Shown in pieces: positions 56,160 to 63,593 of a stretch of 64,000 nucleotides of DNA. Every line of letters begins with the position of its first letter. Positions within the stretch are counted from its first letter, which is position 1. Under the pieces are notes generated by a model. It was not told the origin of the DNA, made no database searches, and saw nothing but the letters and a program-made list of their open reading frames with translations. A program made the position numbers and the translations under genes. This DNA comes from Actinomycetota bacterium (GTDB lineage: Bacteria; Actinomycetota; CADDZG01; JAHWKV01; JAOPZY01), in contig DASTWV010000021.1 of NCBI GenBank assembly GCA_035765775.1, positions 62,001 through 126,000 on the forward strand, given 5' to 3'.

Positions 56160-57304
56160 GGCCACCCCGGGCGGGCGTGGCCCGAGAGGGCCTTCTCCAG
56201 GGCGGTCCGGAAGCGCTCGACTACCCGCTCCCAGGAGAACAGCACCCGCGCCCGCTCCCGGGCGGCAGCGCCCATCGCACGGGCCGCAGCGGGGTCGTCC
56301 AACAGCCGGATGAGGGCGGTGGCGGTCGCCCCGGCGTCGCGGCCGTCCACGATCACGCCGGTCTCCCCGTCCACCACCGCCTCGCGCACCCCGCCGGCGG
56401 CCCCGGCGACGCTGGGCAGCCCGGCGGCGGCCGCCTCGAGGAACACCAGCGGGAACCCCTCGGTCTCCAGGCGCCAGAACCGTTCCCGGGTGGGGAGGGC
56501 GAAGACGTCGGCGGCGGCGTAGTACCCACCCAGCGTGTCCCAGGGCTGGGGGCCGAGGAAGCGCACCGAATCCTGCAGGCCCCGGGCGGCGGCCACCCGC
56601 TCCAGCCGGCGGCGGTCCGGCCCCCCGCCCACGATGGCGAGGGTCGTGCCCGGGTGGGCCTCCCGCACCCGGGGAAGGGCGGCGATGAGGGTCGCCGGCC
56701 CCTTGCGGGCCACCAGGCGGCACACGGTGAGCACGACCGGCCCCCCCGGCCCGGACCCCGGGTCTGCGCCGAACGCCGGGGGGCGCTCGGGCGAGAAGGC
56801 GCAGGCGTCCACGCCCGGGGAGATCACCTCGGTGGGCGGGGGGTCGGGGAGCAGCGCCAGGATGGCGTCCCGGGTGAACTGCGACACGGGCAGCGCCACG
56901 GCGGCGCCGCCCAGGGCGCGCTGCATCAGGGGCCGCGCCAGGCGGGCGCCGGCCACAAACTCTCCCCCGTGCACCGACACCGCGTAGGGGATGCCGGTGG
57001 CGTGCGTGATGCGCGGGCCGAGGAGGGCCAGGGGAAGTGGGCTGGCGAAGTGCACCATGTCGAACTGGCCCTCGGCCAGCAGGCCCGAGACCCGGGCCCA
57101 CACCCGCCGGCTGGGCAGCAGGGTACCGACCGGCATCCGGTGGACCCGGGCACCGAGCGTGGCATCCACCCGCGCCGCCCCGGGCCGGTCCCGGGTCAGG
57201 ACCACGACCTCGCCGGGGTCCCAGCGGGCCACCAGCGAGTAGATGTAGTTCTCGATGCCACCGAGGGTCGGGGGGAAGTCGTTGGTGATCTCCAGCAGGC
57301 GCAC
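56156..57304 (-). CDS. GT4 family glycosyltransferase (PimB-like)
   Basis: The 382-residue GT-B enzyme begins with the acceptor-domain signature N-D-F-P-P-T-L-G-G-I-E-N-Y, typical of actinobacterial GDP-mannose-dependent phosphatidylinositol-mannoside mannosyltransferase PimB and relatives. Later it has V-C-R-L-V-A-R-K-G, V-G-G-G-P-D-R and the donor-site E-G-F-P-L-V-F-L-E-A-A-A-A-G-L-P, containing the E-x7-E motif. It probably mannosylates a membrane glycolipid, but assigning it to PIM synthesis needs more than sequence. The start is GTG at 57304. It overlaps the GNAT gene by 4 nt and diverges from the aquaporin gene. Confidence 0.88.
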   Translation of the reverse strand: MRLLEITNDFPPTLGGIENYIYSLVARWDPGEVVVLTRDRPGAARVDATLGARVHRMPVGTLLPSRRVWARVSGLLAEGQFDMVHFASPLPLALLGPRITHATGIPYAVSVHGGEFVAGARLARPLMQRALGGAAVALPVSQFTRDAILALLPDPPPTEVISPGVDACAFSPERPPAFGADPGSGPGGPVVLTVCRLVARKGPATLIAALPRVREAHPGTTLAIVGGGPDRRRLERVAAARGLQDSVRFLGPQPWDTLGGYYAAADVFALPTRERFWRLETEGFPLVFLEAAAAGLPSVAGAAGGVREAVVDGETGVIVDGRDAGATATALIRLLDDPAAARAMGAAARERARVLFSWERVVERFRTALEKALSGHARPGWP

Positions 57305-57395
57305 GACCCAGCGAGTTTAGGATAGGTCCGGTCCGCGGCTGCCGAGGTGCAGCCACGACGCTCCGTGTGCCCTCAATCGTTGGGAGGCTGGACCC

Positions 57396-58235
57396 GTGCG
57401 CCGCTACCTGGCCGAGCTGGTCGGTACCTTCTTCGTGGTGTTCCTCGCGGCCGGGACCGTGGTCGCGGACGTGTTCCTGACCCACGTCCGCCTCGCCGAC
57501 TCGTTCGGGCCCCTGGGCCTGGTGGCCGCCTACGGCGCCGGCGTAGCGGTGGCGATGGCCATCGTCATGCCGGTCTCGGGCGGGCACCTGAACCCGGCGA
57601 TATCCATTGCGGCCTACGTCTCCAAGCGGCTGTCGATCCAGGACACCCTCGGCTACGTGGTGGCGCAACTCGCCGGAGCGCTGATCGCCGGGTTCCTCTT
57701 GCGGGCCCTGGCGCCGAAGAGCGCCTTCGACTTCGCCAGCGGGGGGGTCCCCGGGCTGGCCGCCGGGATCAGCACGCTGCGGGGGGCGGGGCTGGAGACC
57801 CTGCTCACCTTCTTCGTCACCTTCGCCTTCTGGGCGGTGTGCATCGACGACCGGGGCCACCCGCGGGCGGCGCCGGCGGTGGTCGGACTGTCGGTGGCGG
57901 CGGCCGGCCTGGTGGGCGTCTCCTTCACCGGGGCGGCGGTCAACCCCGCCCGCTGGTTCGGGCCGGCGGTCGCCGGGACGCACTTCGCCAGCTGGATCGT
58001 GTGGGTGGCGGGCCCCTTGCTGGGTGCGTTGCTCGGCTCGCTGACCTACGAGGTGATCTTCAGCCCGGCCCCCACCGAGGAGGAGATCGAGGCGGCGGAG
58101 GAGGAGCTCGAGGACGACGAGGACGAGCTGGCGCCGGTGGGCTCAGGCGCTCCCGCCAGCTCCTTCACCGGCGGGCAGGACGCCGAAATCGCGCAGGGCC
58201 TCGACGAGCCGGTCGGCGAGGGAGACGGCACCTAA
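57396..58235 (+). CDS. MIP/aquaporin family channel
   Basis: The 279-residue protein has six membrane segments and both pore N-P-A motifs: H-L-N-P-A (66-68) and A-V-N-P-A-R (183-185). The arginine after the second N-P-A is the selectivity-filter residue. It should conduct water or small neutral solutes. A long acidic tail (about 225-279, E-E-E-I-E-A-A-E-E-E-L-E-D-D-E-D-E) follows the last helix and is unusual for the family. The final 93 nt overlap antisense with the 3' end of the Nudix gene. It starts with GTG at 57396. Confidence 0.92.
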   Translation: MRRYLAELVGTFFVVFLAAGTVVADVFLTHVRLADSFGPLGLVAAYGAGVAVAMAIVMPVSGGHLNPAISIAAYVSKRLSIQDTLGYVVAQLAGALIAGFLLRALAPKSAFDFASGGVPGLAAGISTLRGAGLETLLTFFVTFAFWAVCIDDRGHPRAAPAVVGLSVAAAGLVGVSFTGAAVNPARWFGPAVAGTHFASWIVWVAGPLLGALLGSLTYEVIFSPAPTEEEIEAAEEELEDDEDELAPVGSGAPASSFTGGQDAEIAQGLDEPVGEGDGT

Positions 58236-58574
58236 CTCCAGCTCGGCGAGCGGGACCCAGCGGGCGTCGGTGACGTCGCCCCCGGGCCGGGGCGCGCCCC
58301 CCGCGGCGGTCACGTGGTAGTCGAGGATCACGTAGTGGAACTCGGGTAGGTAGCGCCGCTCGACCACCCCGGCCAGTGCCCCGACCGCCACCTCGATGCC
58401 GGTCTCCTCGAGGACCTCCCGGGCGAGGGCGCCGGCCAGCGACTCCCCCCATTCGACCCGCCCCCCGGGCAGCGACCAGCGCCCCTCGGAGGGGGGCTGG
58501 CCCCGCCGGATCAGCAGGATCGAGCCGCCGCGCACCGCCACGGCGCCCACGGCGACCTCCGGCCGGCCTCCCAT
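58143..58574 (-). CDS. Nudix hydrolase
   Basis: The 143-residue protein contains a perfect Nudix box at residues 38-60 (G-x5-E-x7-R-E-V-x-E-E-x-G-I): G-R-V-E-W-G-E-S, ending R-E-V-L-E-E-T-G-I-E-V. Such enzymes hydrolyse nucleoside diphosphates linked to other moieties. It resembles the MutT/ADP-ribose pyrophosphatase-like small proteins, with no visible substrate-specific extension. ATG at 58574 is the natural start. Its 3' end overlaps the aquaporin gene on the other strand by 93 nt, and it diverges from the CheY-like gene. Confidence 0.93.
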   Translation of the reverse strand: MGGRPEVAVGAVAVRGGSILLIRRGQPPSEGRWSLPGGRVEWGESLAGALAREVLEETGIEVAVGALAGVVERRYLPEFHYVILDYHVTAAGGAPRPGGDVTDARWVPLAELELGAVSLADRLVEALRDFGVLPAGEGAGGSA

Positions 58575-58672
58575 GCCGGCGGAGCCTACCGAAGTCTCCC
58601 CCGAGCTGTTGGCCACGCTGCGCGGCCTTCGGCAACGTCGTAGGGTTGCAGAGGAAGGCCAGCGGAGCCGGA

Positions 58673-58712
58673 GGCGGAGCGCAGTAAAAGCCGTAGCCAA
58701 GGCGGAGCGCAG
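58673..58712. repeat. 12-bp direct repeat upstream of the CheY-like gene
   Basis: GGCGGAGCGCAG occurs at 58673-58684 and 58701-58712, 28 nt apart start to start, in the 207-nt region between the divergent Nudix and CheY-like genes. It may be a regulator-binding pair or simple local repetition. Confidence 0.3.
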
Positions 58713-58781
58713 GAAATAGGTAAGCAGAGATGGCAGCCCGACGACGTAATGAGGGTTGCGGAGGAGGCGGAACAGCGCCCC

Positions 58782-59159
58782 ATGAGCATCACGATCCTCC
58801 TCGTGGAGGACGATCCCTCGGTCCGCGAGCTGCTGAAGGTGCTCCTGGAGGTGGAGGGCTACGAGATCGTCGAGGCCCGGGATGGCTTCGAGGGACTGGA
58901 GAAGGCGGGCGAGGTCAACCCGGCCCTCATGATCCTCGACCTGATGATGCCCGAGATCGACGGTGAGCGTGTCCTGGCCCGGCTGCGCACGAACCCCGAA
59001 ACCACTGCCCTGCCCGTGATCGTGGTGAGCGGCCGCTACGAGGCGCTGGACCGCTGCCGCAGCATGATCGGGGACGAGAACGTGTTCGCCAAGCCCTTCG
59101 AACCCGTGAAGCTGCTGGACCGCATCGGTTCCCTGGTGGGCCACGTCGGCGACCAGTAG
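58782..59159 (+). CDS. single-domain response regulator (CheY-like)
   Basis: The 125-residue protein is one receiver domain with all key residues: D10 and D11 (metal), D53 (phospho-acceptor in L-D-L-M-M-P), S83 in V-V-S-G, and K104 in A-K-P-F-E-P. It has no output domain. No histidine kinase lies next to it, so its partner is elsewhere. ATG at 58782 is chosen because the protein then starts at the first beta strand and GGAGGAGG lies upstream; ATG at 58749 adds 11 residues without a ribosome-binding site. Confidence 0.93.
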   Translation: MSITILLVEDDPSVRELLKVLLEVEGYEIVEARDGFEGLEKAGEVNPALMILDLMMPEIDGERVLARLRTNPETTALPVIVVSGRYEALDRCRSMIGDENVFAKPFEPVKLLDRIGSLVGHVGDQ

Positions 59160-59189
59160 GGCTGCGCCCGCTCGGTTCCTGCCCGGTTC

Positions 59190-59609
59190 CTACTCCACCG
59201 ACTCCGGGTCCCACCCCACCCACTGGTCGATGTCCACCCGGATCACCAGGCCGTGCAGCGGGGTCGTCTGGTACTGCGGGTACTTGTCCCGCAGGGCCGC
59301 CCGGGCCCGCTCCGCCTCCGGCCCCTCGGGGAGGACCACGCCGCGTCCCCGGGCCTGCAGCCAGGCCAGCCGGCTCCAGTCCTCGTCCCACCGGTCCACC
59401 GTGAAGGCCACCTTGGGGTGGGCGCGGATGTCCCGCACCCGGGCAGGGATGTCGGTGGTCTTGGGCTTGCCGTCGATGGCCGTCCAGATCTGGTCGCCGG
59501 CCCAGGTGAAGCACACCGGCACCACCCGGGGATCGCCCTGCTGGCCGATCGTGGCGAGGTAGCCGCGGCGTGCCCTGAGCAGGGAGCTGAAGTGTCCGGG
59601 GGGCGCCAT
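59190..59609 (-). CDS. PPOX class F420-dependent oxidoreductase (Rv0121-like)
   Basis: The 139-residue protein is a split-barrel flavin/F420-binding protein of the PNPOx-like family, closest by eye to the TIGR03668/Rv0121 group. It has R-R-G-Y-L-A-T-I-G near 14-22, P-R-V-V-P-V-C-F near 27-34, the lysine-rich I-D-G-K-P-K, and V-D-R-W-D-E-D-W near the middle. F420 use would fit an actinobacterium, but is inferred from the family. It starts with ATG at 59609 and converges with the CheY-like gene with a gap of 30 nt. Confidence 0.87.
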   Translation of the reverse strand: MAPPGHFSSLLRARRGYLATIGQQGDPRVVPVCFTWAGDQIWTAIDGKPKTTDIPARVRDIRAHPKVAFTVDRWDEDWSRLAWLQARGRGVVLPEGPEAERARAALRDKYPQYQTTPLHGLVIRVDIDQWVGWDPESVE

Positions 59610-59680
59610 CGCGGCGGATTATAGAGGCACGGGTGCGCAAATCCCCGGCATGCGCGCGGGTCGGGAGTCCGGGATCTGCC

Positions 59681-59908
59681 TCAGCCCCCGAACCCCACTT
59701 TGCGTGCCCGCTCGGCCTCGATCTCCATGTAGGCGATCCGGCTGGCCGTGACGCCCACCTGCTTGCCCTTGGAGTCGGTGAGCCAGACCATGCCCCCGGT
59801 CTCGGCGGAGGCGGCCTTCACCTTGTCGATCAGGTCCTCGGCATCCTCCTCGAGCTCCAAGATCAGCTCCTTGGGTGACTCCACTACCCCGATGCGAACT
59901 TCGATCAC
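59681..59908 (-). CDS. DUF3107 family protein
   Basis: The 75-residue protein matches the actinobacterial DUF3107 family: it starts I-E-V-R-I-G-V, has an acidic helical stretch (E-L-E-E-D-A-E-D), then V-W-L-T-D-S-K-G and a basic end A-R-K-V-G-F. These proteins, present in most actinobacteria, have no established function. The GTG start at 59908 has AAGGAG upstream. It diverges from the DUF5319 gene, another actinobacterial marker, about 95 nt away. Confidence 0.93.
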   Translation of the reverse strand: MIEVRIGVVESPKELILELEEDAEDLIDKVKAASAETGGMVWLTDSKGKQVGVTASRIAYMEIEAERARKVGFGG

Positions 59909-60002
59909 GCTCGTTCTCCTTCTTGTCGTCGGCCCGTGGTCACTGGACGTGGTGCGAGGAACCCGGGAGCCGGGGCAAAGGCCTGCGAGTAGGATAGGTG
60001 AG

Positions 60003-60695
60003 ATGGCTTACGAAGAGCACATCGACCCGCCCGACGACTTCGATGGCGACCCCGAGGAGATCGACGCCGAAGAACGGGAGGCTCTCCAACAGGACTTGGT
60101 CGATGTCAATACGCTGAAATCCGTGCTCGCCCAGCGGGGCATCAAGGGCGTCGTCGTGTACTGCCCGGACTGCGAGGACGACCACTTCCTGGGCTGGGAC
60201 CTCCTGGCGGACAACCTCCGCCAGATCCTGGAGTCGGGCGAGCCGCCGGTCCACGAGCCGGCCTGGGAGCCGGACCCGGACGAGTACGTCACCTGGGACT
60301 ACGCCCTGGGCTTCCTGGACGGCTACGAGGCCTTCACCGAGGATCGCTCGGGCGAGGACACCTGCGCCTGGTGCGGCAGCCACCTTCCCGAAGGGGGCTA
60401 TGCCTGGGCCTTCTGCCCCACCTGCGGCCGCCAGCTGGGAGTGGTCAACCTCATGATCGAGCTGCGCAAGCAGGGCTGGTCCGAGACCCGAATCCGTGAG
60501 CTGGTGGAGCGTTCCGGCTTCGAGGCGCCGGTGTTCGACCCCGAGACCGCGTCTCCGGCGCCGGAGGAGGCCAGTCTCGACCTCACCGCCGAGGCGGGCG
60601 ACCCCCCGGACGGGGGAGCGGACGGCGGTCCTGCAGACCCAGACGGAGGGCCGAGCGACACCCCGGATGGCGGGGAGGGGGTCCAAAAGGACTAA
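60003..60695 (+). CDS. DUF5319 protein with appended zinc ribbon
   Basis: The first 125 or so of 230 residues match DUF5319, an actinobacterial family of about 120 residues: acidic N-terminus, L-V-D-V-N-T-L-K-S-V-L-A-Q-R-G-I-K-G, C-P-D-C-E-D-D-H-F-L-G-W-D, and D-E-Y-V-T-W-D-Y-A-L-G-F. Beyond that the protein is unusual: a C4 zinc ribbon (C-A-W-C-G...C-P-T-C-G, about 122-143), a helical segment and an acidic Pro/Asp/Gly tail. I do not know this extended form from other actinobacteria. Function unknown. ATG at 60003 is preceded by AGGTGAG. Confidence 0.82.
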   Translation: MAYEEHIDPPDDFDGDPEEIDAEEREALQQDLVDVNTLKSVLAQRGIKGVVVYCPDCEDDHFLGWDLLADNLRQILESGEPPVHEPAWEPDPDEYVTWDYALGFLDGYEAFTEDRSGEDTCAWCGSHLPEGGYAWAFCPTCGRQLGVVNLMIELRKQGWSETRIRELVERSGFEAPVFDPETASPAPEEASLDLTAEAGDPPDGGADGGPADPDGGPSDTPDGGEGVQKD

Positions 60696-60796
60696 GCACC
60701 ATCTGCTCTCAGGACCTCAAGTCCGCATGCCGGGAGGCCGACGTTCCTGCTCAGCAGGTATCATTTTCCGGACAGTCGAGCAGATCGGATAGCGCA

Positions 60797-62584
60797 ATGC
60801 CCCTGCAGAATCGGCTGAAGATTTGGGTCCCGCGCATCCTTGCAGTGGTGCTGGCCTACCTGGCCTACCTCTGGCTGTTCGAGACCCACGCCACATGTGT
60901 TTCGGTCTGCACCGCGGGCGAGGCCAACGCGGCGATCGGCCACTTCTTCCAGCGCCAGGAAGGCGTGATCTTCATCATGCTGGCGCTGTCGTGTGCGGCA
61001 CTGCTGGAGATCGGGCTCATGCTCTGGCTGCTGTCCCGGGGCCGGACCTACACGGTATTCCCCTACGAGTACGACGTCACCTTCGACGACGTGAAGGGCC
61101 AGGCCCCGGTCGTCGAGTCGGTGCAGGAGGTCGTCAAGCTCTTCCGGGGCTTCCGGGAGTTCCGGGAGCTGGGCGGCTACCCGCCCCACGGCATCCTCTT
61201 CGAGGGTCCCCCGGGCACCGGCAAGACCCTGATGGCCAAGGCGGTGGCGGGCACGGTGGGCGTCCCGTTCATCTACACCTCGGCCACCAGCTTCGCCAAC
61301 ATGTTCATGGGCGTCGGCAACATGCGGGTGATGATGCTGTTCCGCAAGGCCAAGAAGTACGTCAAGCGCTACGACGGCGCCGTGATCTTCATCGACGAGA
61401 TCGATGCTCTCGGCTCCCGGGGGGCGGGCGTGTCGTCGGCCTCCACGCCGGTCGAGGAGCCCCGCGCCGGCCTCTGGGGCCGGGTCGACCGCTTCATGAG
61501 CCCGGGTGGCGGCCTGGGGGCGGGCATCGTCAACGAGCTGCTGGTGCAGATGGACGGCCTCGTGATGCCCAAGGGCATCATGCGCAACGTGCGCCGCTAC
61601 CTGCGGATGAAGCCGAAGGTGCCCTCCTACAACATCCTCATCGTGGCGGCCACCAACCGGGCGCAGGTGCTCGACCCCGCCCTGCTGCGCCCGGGACGCT
61701 TCGACCGCAAGATCCACGTCGGCCTGCCCGATAAGGAGGGCCGGATCGACATCATCGATTACTACCTGGGCAAGGTGAAGCACGCCCCCATCGACATCGG
61801 CAAATTCGCCCAGATGACCATTGGCTACTCGCCCGCCCGGGTGAAGAACATCGTCAACGAGGCGTTGATCGTCGCCCTGCAGGACGGCCGGGATGCCCTG
61901 ACCTGGGAAGACATCTGGCAGGCGAAGCTGATCGACGAGATCGGCCTCAAGCAGCCGGTGAAGTACACCGAGCGGGAGAAGGTCATGACCGCGGTGCACG
62001 AGGCGGGCCACGCGGTGGCTGCCCACGAGCTGCGCTCCGAGGACATGCGGATCCAGGTGATCACCATCATCAAGCGCCAGGAGGCCCTCGGGCTCGTGCA
62101 CTCGATGGAGCTGGAGGAGCACTTCAGCGCCACCAAGGAGAGCCTGCTGACCGACCTGAAGGTGTCCCTGGCCGGCATGGCGGCCGAGGAGATCTGGTTC
62201 GGCACCTCCACCAGCGGCGTCGCCGGCGACCTGCAGACCGCCACCCGCGTGGCCCTGCAGTACCTGGGCGTCTACGGCATGGGCGACCAGCTCATCTCCT
62301 ACACCGTCATCCCCAACGGCGTGACCGGCGACCCCCAGGGGGCGGCCTTCATGCTGGGCCAGAAAGAGATCCGGGCCGAGGTGGACGCCCTGCTGCGGCG
62401 CTGCAAGGACGAGGTCTCGGAGATCCTGCGCAACCGGCGGGTCGCGGTCGAGCGCATCCGGGACGAGCTCCTGGACCGGGAGGAACTGGTGGGCGACCAG
62501 CTGGAGTCCCTGATGTCGGAGATCTTCCCCGACAAGGTGGCCGCCCGGACGGCCAAGCAGCTGCCCCCCGGCGCGATCTTGTAG
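60797..62584 (+). CDS. divergent FtsH-like membrane AAA+ metalloprotease
   Basis: The 595-residue protein has two N-terminal membrane helices (about 12-28 and 55-78) around a short loop, an AAA+ domain (Walker A G-P-P-G-T-G-K-T near 137, Walker B F-I-D-E-I-D near 200, second region of homology ending L-L-R-P-G-R-F-D-R) and a zinc protease domain with H-E-A-G-H near 400 and a third ligand in A-G-D-L-Q-T-A-T. It should be a membrane-anchored ATP-dependent protease. Compared with FtsH it carries two extra insertions between Walker B and the sensor region, and M replaces V in the pore motif (F-M-G). Confidence 0.9.
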   Translation: MPLQNRLKIWVPRILAVVLAYLAYLWLFETHATCVSVCTAGEANAAIGHFFQRQEGVIFIMLALSCAALLEIGLMLWLLSRGRTYTVFPYEYDVTFDDVKGQAPVVESVQEVVKLFRGFREFRELGGYPPHGILFEGPPGTGKTLMAKAVAGTVGVPFIYTSATSFANMFMGVGNMRVMMLFRKAKKYVKRYDGAVIFIDEIDALGSRGAGVSSASTPVEEPRAGLWGRVDRFMSPGGGLGAGIVNELLVQMDGLVMPKGIMRNVRRYLRMKPKVPSYNILIVAATNRAQVLDPALLRPGRFDRKIHVGLPDKEGRIDIIDYYLGKVKHAPIDIGKFAQMTIGYSPARVKNIVNEALIVALQDGRDALTWEDIWQAKLIDEIGLKQPVKYTEREKVMTAVHEAGHAVAAHELRSEDMRIQVITIIKRQEALGLVHSMELEEHFSATKESLLTDLKVSLAGMAAEEIWFGTSTSGVAGDLQTATRVALQYLGVYGMGDQLISYTVIPNGVTGDPQGAAFMLGQKEIRAEVDALLRRCKDEVSEILRNRRVAVERIRDELLDREELVGDQLESLMSEIFPDKVAARTAKQLPPGAIL

Positions 62585-62607
62585 CCGACCCCGAAAGGAG
62601 GCCCGCC

Positions 62608-63015
62608 ATGGCGGATCCGAAGCTGAAGAGCGAGCTGAAGGAGACCCAGAAGCACCTGCGCGACGCGGTCTCGAGCCTGAAGAAGGCAGCCGACCGGGCA
62701 GGGCACATCGCCAAGGCCACCGGCGACGAGCTGCGCCACTCCAAGGAGTTCCACGACGCCCACTCCCAGGCCGGCGACGCCATCAAGGCGATGGAAGCGG
62801 CGGCCAAGGCGGCCACCCGGGTGCTGGCCGCCGGGGCGGCGGGGATCGGCAAGTCCGACGAGGTGAAGAAGGTCGCGGCCAAGACTGCGGGCGTCGCCCG
62901 CTCGACGGTCGAGGTGGCGAAGACCGCGGGCAAGGTGGCCTCGGACGCCGTGCGCTCCTCGGCCGCGTCCGCGGGCCGGAAAGGGGCCGGGACCAAGGAG
63001 AAGAAGGACTCGTAG
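62608..63015 (+). CDS. Lys/Ala-rich helical protein (histone H1- or phasin-like)
   Basis: The 135-residue protein is almost wholly alpha-helical by composition, rich in Lys, Ala and Ser. The N-terminal half (about 1-60) has heptad patterning, and the C-terminal half has K-K-V-A-A-K-T-A-G-V-A-like repeats ending in a Lys-rich tail. It resembles both small DNA-binding histone-like proteins and phasin-type granule proteins; neither can be confirmed. GAAAGGAGG precedes the ATG. It follows the FtsH-like gene by 23 nt and is probably co-transcribed, so it could also be a partner or substrate of that protease. Confidence 0.75.
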   Translation: MADPKLKSELKETQKHLRDAVSSLKKAADRAGHIAKATGDELRHSKEFHDAHSQAGDAIKAMEAAAKAATRVLAAGAAGIGKSDEVKKVAAKTAGVARSTVEVAKTAGKVASDAVRSSAASAGRKGAGTKEKKDS

Positions 63016-63054
63016 CCGGTCCGGCCGGCGGGCTACGACTGGCTCAGGACTGGC

Positions 63055-63405
63055 TCAGGATTGGCTGGTCTGGCGGGGCGCCCACCTGGTGCCGAGCAGT
63101 TCGGCCTGCGGGCAGGCGGAGGATTCCAGCTCGGAGAGCAGATCCAGGATCTCGTCCCACAGCAGGGGCGGGCCGTTGCGCCGCTCCAGCAGTTCGAAGG
63201 GGACGAGGCCGGTGATGGCGCTGCCGCCCGAGTTGAGGATGAGGACGACTCCCTCGGCGGTGGTGCGTGCCCAGACCAGGCGGTGGCAGACCGGGCACTC
63301 GAGCTGGCACAGTGCCGCTTCGCCCTCCGGGTCCATGGCACAGCGGACCTGCTGGGGCTTGACCGTCACCAGGCCGCACCACGGGCATTCCGCCTGCACT
63401 TCCAC
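63055..63405 (-). CDS. zinc-ribbon protein of unknown function
   Basis: The 116-residue protein has a zinc ribbon with C-P-W-C-G near 7-11, a Cys around 22 and 33, and C-P-V-C-H near 37-41. An I-L-N-S-G-G-S-A-I-T strand region and a helical segment (L-L-W-D-E-I-L-D-L-L-S-E-L-E) follow. I do not recognise the family. It lies downstream of the L,D-transpeptidase gene on the same strand, with an inverted repeat between them, and converges with the Lys/Ala-rich gene. Short direct repeats (A-C-T-G-G-C-T-C-A-G-G) flank its stop codon at 63039-63060. Confidence 0.7.
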   Translation of the reverse strand: MEVQAECPWCGLVTVKPQQVRCAMDPEGEAALCQLECPVCHRLVWARTTAEGVVLILNSGGSAITGLVPFELLERRNGPPLLWDEILDLLSELESSACPQAELLGTRWAPRQTSQS

Positions 63406-63430
63406 CGTGCACTCCCCCTTACCCCAGGTT

Positions 63431-63468
63431 CCCCCTCGTAACCCTCCTGCATGGGTGCTACGAGGGGG
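63431..63468. terminator. 10-bp inverted repeat between L,D-transpeptidase and zinc-ribbon genes
   Basis: CCCCCTCGTA (63431-63440) and TACGAGGGGG (63459-63468) are perfect arms around an 18-nt loop. On the minus strand it lies after the transpeptidase gene and 25 nt before the zinc-ribbon start. It may terminate the former or control the latter. Confidence 0.45.
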
Positions 63469-63546
63469 CTACGAAGACCTGCGTAGGAGAGTTATCGGCC
63501 CACTCGGGGAGAGAGGCAAGGGGTGCCAGCATGCCTGTTTTGCGGG

Positions 63547-63558
63547 GGTGCTAGCACC
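63547..63558. promoter_or_regulatory. 12-bp perfect palindrome
   Basis: GGTGCTAGCACC is a perfect palindrome downstream of the transpeptidase stop and upstream of the zinc-ribbon gene. It could be an operator for the latter. It does not match an operator family that I can name with confidence. Confidence 0.3.
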
Positions 63559-63593
63559 ACCATCACACCGGCCGTTTGGGGGACAACGCGTCT

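Noticed and set aside
63547-63558. CIRCE heat-shock operator
   Set aside because: The palindrome has some resemblance to the TTAGCACTC arm but lacks the 9-nt spacer and the full arms.
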